Source of the DNA: Dehalococcoidia bacterium UBA1328 | GTDB lineage: Bacteria; Chloroflexota; Dehalococcoidia; Lucifugimonadales; Lucifugimonadaceae | Assembly (NCBI GenBank): GCA_002306815.1 | Contig: DBTA01000023.1 | Location: 1-64,000 of the forward strand | Reading direction: 5' to 3' | DNA length: 64,000 nt | Shown: piece by piece, positions 60,949 to 64,000 of the stretch | Numbering within the stretch: position 1 is the first letter of the stretch | Layout of the letters: every line of letters begins with the position of its first letter | The notes under the pieces: model-generated | Seen by the model: only the letters and a program-made list of their open reading frames with translations | Told to the model about the DNA's origin: nothing | The model's database searches: none | Program-made: the position numbers and the translations under genes

Positions 60949-62223
60949 GTGCAAACGCCATTCCTATCCGGGATTTATCGCGGCTACCCGATAGCGGTGG
61001 TGGTTTTTCTCTCGACGGGTCTTTCCGTTGGCATGGCGCAGTACGCTTTCGGCGAATTCTCTGGCCCTCTAAGACAGCAGTTCGGTTGGAGTCAGACTGA
61101 ACTCAACCTGTCGCTAGTGTTCTCGTTTATCTCCGGCATTCTGGCGCCGTTCGTCGGTAACCTGAGCGACCGAATCGGGCTAAGACCGGTTATGTTCGGC
61201 TCGCTACTGTTGATCGCTATAGGATTCCTGCTCAGACCTTTCATTACCGAACTCTGGCACTGGTACCTGTTCAGCGCTATCGTCTACGCCGGATTCCCAG
61301 GTTCGACCGTGCTGCCTGCAGGAAAAATGGTCGGTCTTTGGTTCCCTCGCACCCGAGGACGGGTCATGGGTGCCGTTGTCGCGGGTAACAACTTCGGAGG
61401 AATAACAATGCCTCCACTGGCTGCGGCAGTAATTGCGGCTGTGAGTTGGGAGATGGCATACATCGTCTACGGAATCATCATGGCGATACTCGGTTTCGTC
61501 GCGCTGGTCGTGATTCTCGAAGACGAAGAGCAGGTCGAAGCCGAGATGAACCGAACCGGTCGTGCTGATCAAGCACACGTAGCGCGTGCAGCCGCGAAAG
61601 CCGGTCTCACCGTTCAACAGGCGCTTAGCAATCGTAATTTCTGGTTGATCCTCCTGGGATTGGTCGCAGCGACTTTCACTTATCAGGGAGTTTTGACTCA
61701 GCTTCGACAACACTTCGAAGAAAGCGGATTCGTACCTGCTATGGCGACCACAGCAGTTAGCGTGATTGCGGGAATGGGTATTGCATCGAAACTGGCGTTC
61801 GGGCACGCTAGCGAGAAGATCACGGCGCGAATTGCGACGATCATCTCTGTCGTGCTTCAAGCCGTCGGGGTGCTTTTCATTGCCCTGTCCGATTCGACCC
61901 CACTGCTATGGGTCGGGATCTTGATATTCGGAACGGGATTTGGCGGCCTTGGAGCGCTAATCGTTCTGGTAGTTCAAGAAGTTTTCGGAATGATGGAGTT
62001 TGGCGGCATAATCGGATTAATGCAGGTGGGGATGATCGCTTCCAGCGCGGGTGCACCGTTCATCGCTGGTCGAGTCCATGACGCCACAGGATCATTCGAC
62101 GATTCGTTCCTAATCGTCTTCGCAATCTTTCTGGTCGGAATAGTTGCTCTGGCGGTTGCACGACCGGCCATCGAGGCTAGCGACAGGGAAGCGGAACCCG
62201 CTTCAACGACTCCCGCTGACTAA
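60949..62223 (+). CDS. MFS transporter
   Basis: A 424-residue transporter with twelve predicted helices and the motif-A-like loop GNLSDRIGLRPVMFG after helix 2. It resembles the oxalate/formate antiporter (OFA) and monocarboxylate branch, by the opening FSGPLRQQFGWSQTELNLSL. Starts at a GTG. Substrate probably a small organic anion. It is divergent from the HpcH/HpaI gene. Confidence 0.9.
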   Translation: MQTPFLSGIYRGYPIAVVVFLSTGLSVGMAQYAFGEFSGPLRQQFGWSQTELNLSLVFSFISGILAPFVGNLSDRIGLRPVMFGSLLLIAIGFLLRPFITELWHWYLFSAIVYAGFPGSTVLPAGKMVGLWFPRTRGRVMGAVVAGNNFGGITMPPLAAAVIAAVSWEMAYIVYGIIMAILGFVALVVILEDEEQVEAEMNRTGRADQAHVARAAAKAGLTVQQALSNRNFWLILLGLVAATFTYQGVLTQLRQHFEESGFVPAMATTAVSVIAGMGIASKLAFGHASEKITARIATIISVVLQAVGVLFIALSDSTPLLWVGILIFGTGFGGLGALIVLVVQEVFGMMEFGGIIGLMQVGMIASSAGAPFIAGRVHDATGSFDDSFLIVFAIFLVGIVALAVARPAIEASDREAEPASTTPAD

Positions 62224-62525
62224 CCCAAGAATGCTATTGCGCCAATTAGTGCGGCGAACAAACCCAGCGGTACGACTGACCTCGATATTGCTGGTTGAGT
62301 ATTCGACCTAATCTAAGTTCAGATACTCATTCTTGTGTGTTGATTATTCAATTCAGCTGCCGTACCGATGTTGAATCTTCTTGTTAAGTTCATCATCGGT
62401 TCGACACACATACGTGTCGTGAGTGTCTGCAACCAACTCTCCGGAACGCGGGAACTTCGGGCGACAAAAAAGCCCCGACGAATCGCCGAGGCTTGTGATC
62501 TTCTACTTGTTTCGGTTTCGAGTAT
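62224..62525. other. Convergent spacer with a terminator
   Basis: About 300 bases between the transporter and the isomerase gene. No reading frame of size is convincing. The only clear feature is the hairpin at 62466-62494. Confidence 0.5.
62466..62494 (-). terminator. Rho-independent terminator of the sugar isomerase gene
   Basis: Arms AAGCCCCGACG and CGCCGAGGCTT pair with one mismatch (G-U on the minus strand) around a short loop. On the minus strand the stem is followed by TTTTTT-like bases. Confidence 0.82.
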
Positions 62526-63443
62526 CTAAGATTCGAGTTCGTCCCAGATTGCCTTTGCGTAGCTGATCGACTTTTCATCCTGCGCCCACTGGTCACCTGC
62601 CCAGGCGCCTTCGATTGTCATATAACCGGAATATCCGGCTTTGTGCATGGCTGAAATGCCGTAGCGGTAATCGATTTCGCCGTCCGGCAGCGGGACACGA
62701 ATGAACACCGATCGGTTGTTTTCTGCGTGATAGACAGTGTGCAGGTTCTTGCAGTGCCAGTACTTGGAAACCGGAGCCAGAGCGTCGATAGCCTTATCGA
62801 AATCTTCCTCGGGCACGTCGTAAGTCCAGAGAATGTTTCCAATGTCAGGATTTATTCCGAAATTCTCACGCTCGACGAGACCATGAAGCAAAAGTGCAGA
62901 CCATGAATTATCGACTGGTGAGTTCTGGTGGACTTCCACAGTAATGTTTGTTCCAGCGTCTGATGCTTTATCGCACGCAGCCTGGAACACAGGTGCAAGG
63001 TCTTCGTAAACTCGCAGCATGCTATCGCGTGAAGCGTCCTGTGAAACCGGGTAGCCACTCGCAGCTCCGGGGTACGCCTCGGGGTGACGCGTCGGTGCAC
63101 TCATAGCGCCGTTCACCACTTCTGCACCACTCCACGCAGCGTACTTAATAGCTTCGTTCAGACGTTCACGGTTACGGGGACCGTTTATAGCGTCGAGCAA
63201 TGTCCCACCCGCGCGAACACATCCGATGTCCAAACCATGTCCATTGAATTTAGCCTTGAACTCTTTAACCTTCGCTTCTGATCCAAGCTGGGTCATTACT
63301 TCAAGACCTACCTCGATCGCGTCGAATCCAAGACTCTTGGTTTTCACCAGGAATTCATCGGTGTAATTATCGTGAGATAGGTTCCAGCTATCGACTGACT
63401 GTGGGTATAGAGCGAATCGGCGGTGGGCGTAACAAAATCTCAT
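62526..63443 (-). CDS. Sugar phosphate isomerase/epimerase family TIM-barrel protein
   Basis: A 305-residue protein of the AP-endonuclease-2/xylose-isomerase-like fold: LGFDAIEVGLEVM near the start, ITVEVHQNSPVDN and FGINPDIGNILW (metal ligands), YWHCKNLHTVYH and YMTIEGAWAGD near the end. It probably isomerises a keto-sugar or sugar acid. The enolase-superfamily gene at the right edge is divergent from it. Confidence 0.88.
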   Translation of the reverse strand: MRFCYAHRRFALYPQSVDSWNLSHDNYTDEFLVKTKSLGFDAIEVGLEVMTQLGSEAKVKEFKAKFNGHGLDIGCVRAGGTLLDAINGPRNRERLNEAIKYAAWSGAEVVNGAMSAPTRHPEAYPGAASGYPVSQDASRDSMLRVYEDLAPVFQAACDKASDAGTNITVEVHQNSPVDNSWSALLLHGLVERENFGINPDIGNILWTYDVPEEDFDKAIDALAPVSKYWHCKNLHTVYHAENNRSVFIRVPLPDGEIDYRYGISAMHKAGYSGYMTIEGAWAGDQWAQDEKSISYAKAIWDELES

Positions 63444-63641
63444 GTTGTGTATTTCCTGAATTGCGAGCAGAAAATTGTCCGCATAACATCAGCATTCGTG
63501 GCGATTTCAAAAGATCGGGCGGAGTCTACCACCGCTCCGGGTGTACTATCCGGTCGCAATTAAATGGCTAAGCCCCAGACTGAACGATTTTGCCACCCGG
63601 GAACATACCCGCGGGCAAACAGGAAACGAGAAGCATCCACA

Positions 63642-64000
63642 ATGAAAATCACAGATCTACGTGTTTACCTGACCCGACCCGAGGGAAGCAACCGCTCGTG
63701 GCTTTTCGTTGAAATAGATACTGACGAAGGAATCACCGGAGTTGGCGAGTCAACCAACTCCGGTGGTGGAGGCGCGCTGGTCGTTGGTCGTGCATACGAA
63801 ATGCTCAAAAACGACCTCGAAGGGCAAGACTTTTCAGAAGGAATGGTCGGACAAGACCCGGCGAATATTGACTCGATCTGGCACAAGATTTACCGCCGAT
63901 TCGGCACCTTAGGTTCTCGAGGCTTTGGCACTACGGTCGCGAGCGGTATTGATATGGCGTTGTGGGACATAAAGGGCAAGGCTCTGGGTCGACCGGTATG
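63642..64000 (+). CDS. Enolase-superfamily (mandelate racemase-like) enzyme, N-terminal part
   Basis: The ATG at 63642 opens MKITDLRVYLTRPEGSNRSW, then FVEIDTDEGITGVGESTN (the capping-domain strand-turn that all members share), and the substrate loop, then TTVASGIDMALWDIKGKAL, the start of the barrel. About 119 codons are inside the window; the barrel catalytic residues lie outside. This is the fourth member seen. Function unknown beyond the superfamily. Confidence 0.88.
   Translation, partial: MKITDLRVYLTRPEGSNRSWLFVEIDTDEGITGVGESTNSGGGGALVVGRAYEMLKNDLEGQDFSEGMVGQDPANIDSIWHKIYRRFGTLGSRGFGTTVASGIDMALWDIKGKALGRPV

Noticed and set aside
62220..62309. A leftward frame of about 29 codons ending in a hydrophobic helix
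   Set aside because: It has no ATG, GTG or TTG, no ribosome-binding site, and overlaps the transporter stop; too little to call despite the non-standard starts seen elsewhere.

Overview
The window looks like a marine Chloroflexota genome, most plausibly the SAR202 / Dehalococcoidia-related lineage. This is an inference from gene content: several enolase-superfamily (mandelate racemase/galactonate dehydratase-like) genes, many SDRs, CaiB-type CoA transferase, HpcH/CitE-type lyases, aldo-keto reductases, a sulfatase, GlcDEF and NHL propellers. Base composition is near 50% GC, genes are tightly packed on both strands, and I see no transposase, phage structural gene, rRNA or CRISPR array. Housekeeping genes (dnaN, a primary sigma factor, class I aldolase, tRNA-Arg) show that this is chromosome.

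Layout. 1-6.4 kb: an enolase-superfamily gene cut by the left edge, an SDR, a TlpA-like lipoprotein, an MFS transporter translationally coupled to a second enolase-superfamily gene, and a third on the other strand. 6.6-13.7 kb: a DapA-like protein lacking its catalytic residues, a Trx-like lipoprotein, a TrkH/KtrB channel, dnaN, larB and a c-type cytochrome lipoprotein. 13.8-14.9 kb: a small HTH gene, an AT-rich spacer with a regular array of TGAACAA/TTGTTCA boxes, and a GC-richer segment that can fold into a long branched RNA. 14.8-18.4 kb: DedA, then a formate dehydrogenase alpha subunit interrupted by an in-frame TGA at the selenocysteine position, with a SECIS-like hairpin right after it. 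18.4-22.3 kb: a divergent hydroxyacid dehydrogenase, a CitE-like lyase/MaoC/CaiB operon and tRNA-Arg(UCU). 22.8-26.8 kb: an exported repeat protein with a two-component system and a HAD hydrolase. 26.8-35 kb: amidohydrolase, D-2-hydroxyacid dehydrogenase, SDR, RDD protein, aminotransferase, threonine-synthase-like enzyme and gamma-glutamyltransferase. 35-46.4 kb: a dense co-directional run (alcohol dehydrogenase, sulfatase, GlcD, Gfo/Idh/MocA, two aldo-keto reductases, GlcE, GlcF) that meets an alanine/serine-glyoxylate aminotransferase head-on; together these would oxidise glycolate to glyoxylate and transaminate it to glycine. 46.7-53 kb: a degenerate SDR, a membrane protein, M20 amidohydrolase, class I aldolase, aminotransferase and a second alcohol dehydrogenase. 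53-56 kb: sigma factor and Fur-family regulator. 56-64 kb: three NHL-type propeller genes, a DinB-like protein, a broken PPOX gene, HpcH/HpaI aldolase, MFS transporter, sugar isomerase and a fourth enolase-superfamily gene cut by the right edge.

Main observations: (1) a selenocysteine formate dehydrogenase; (2) three genes (DedA, sulfatase, aldo-keto reductase) whose conserved N-termini can be reached only from ATC, ATA or ATT start codons; (3) a periodic operator array between a small HTH gene and a candidate structured RNA; (4) several family members with key catalytic residues replaced. All assignments rest on reading motifs in the sequence; no database search was run.
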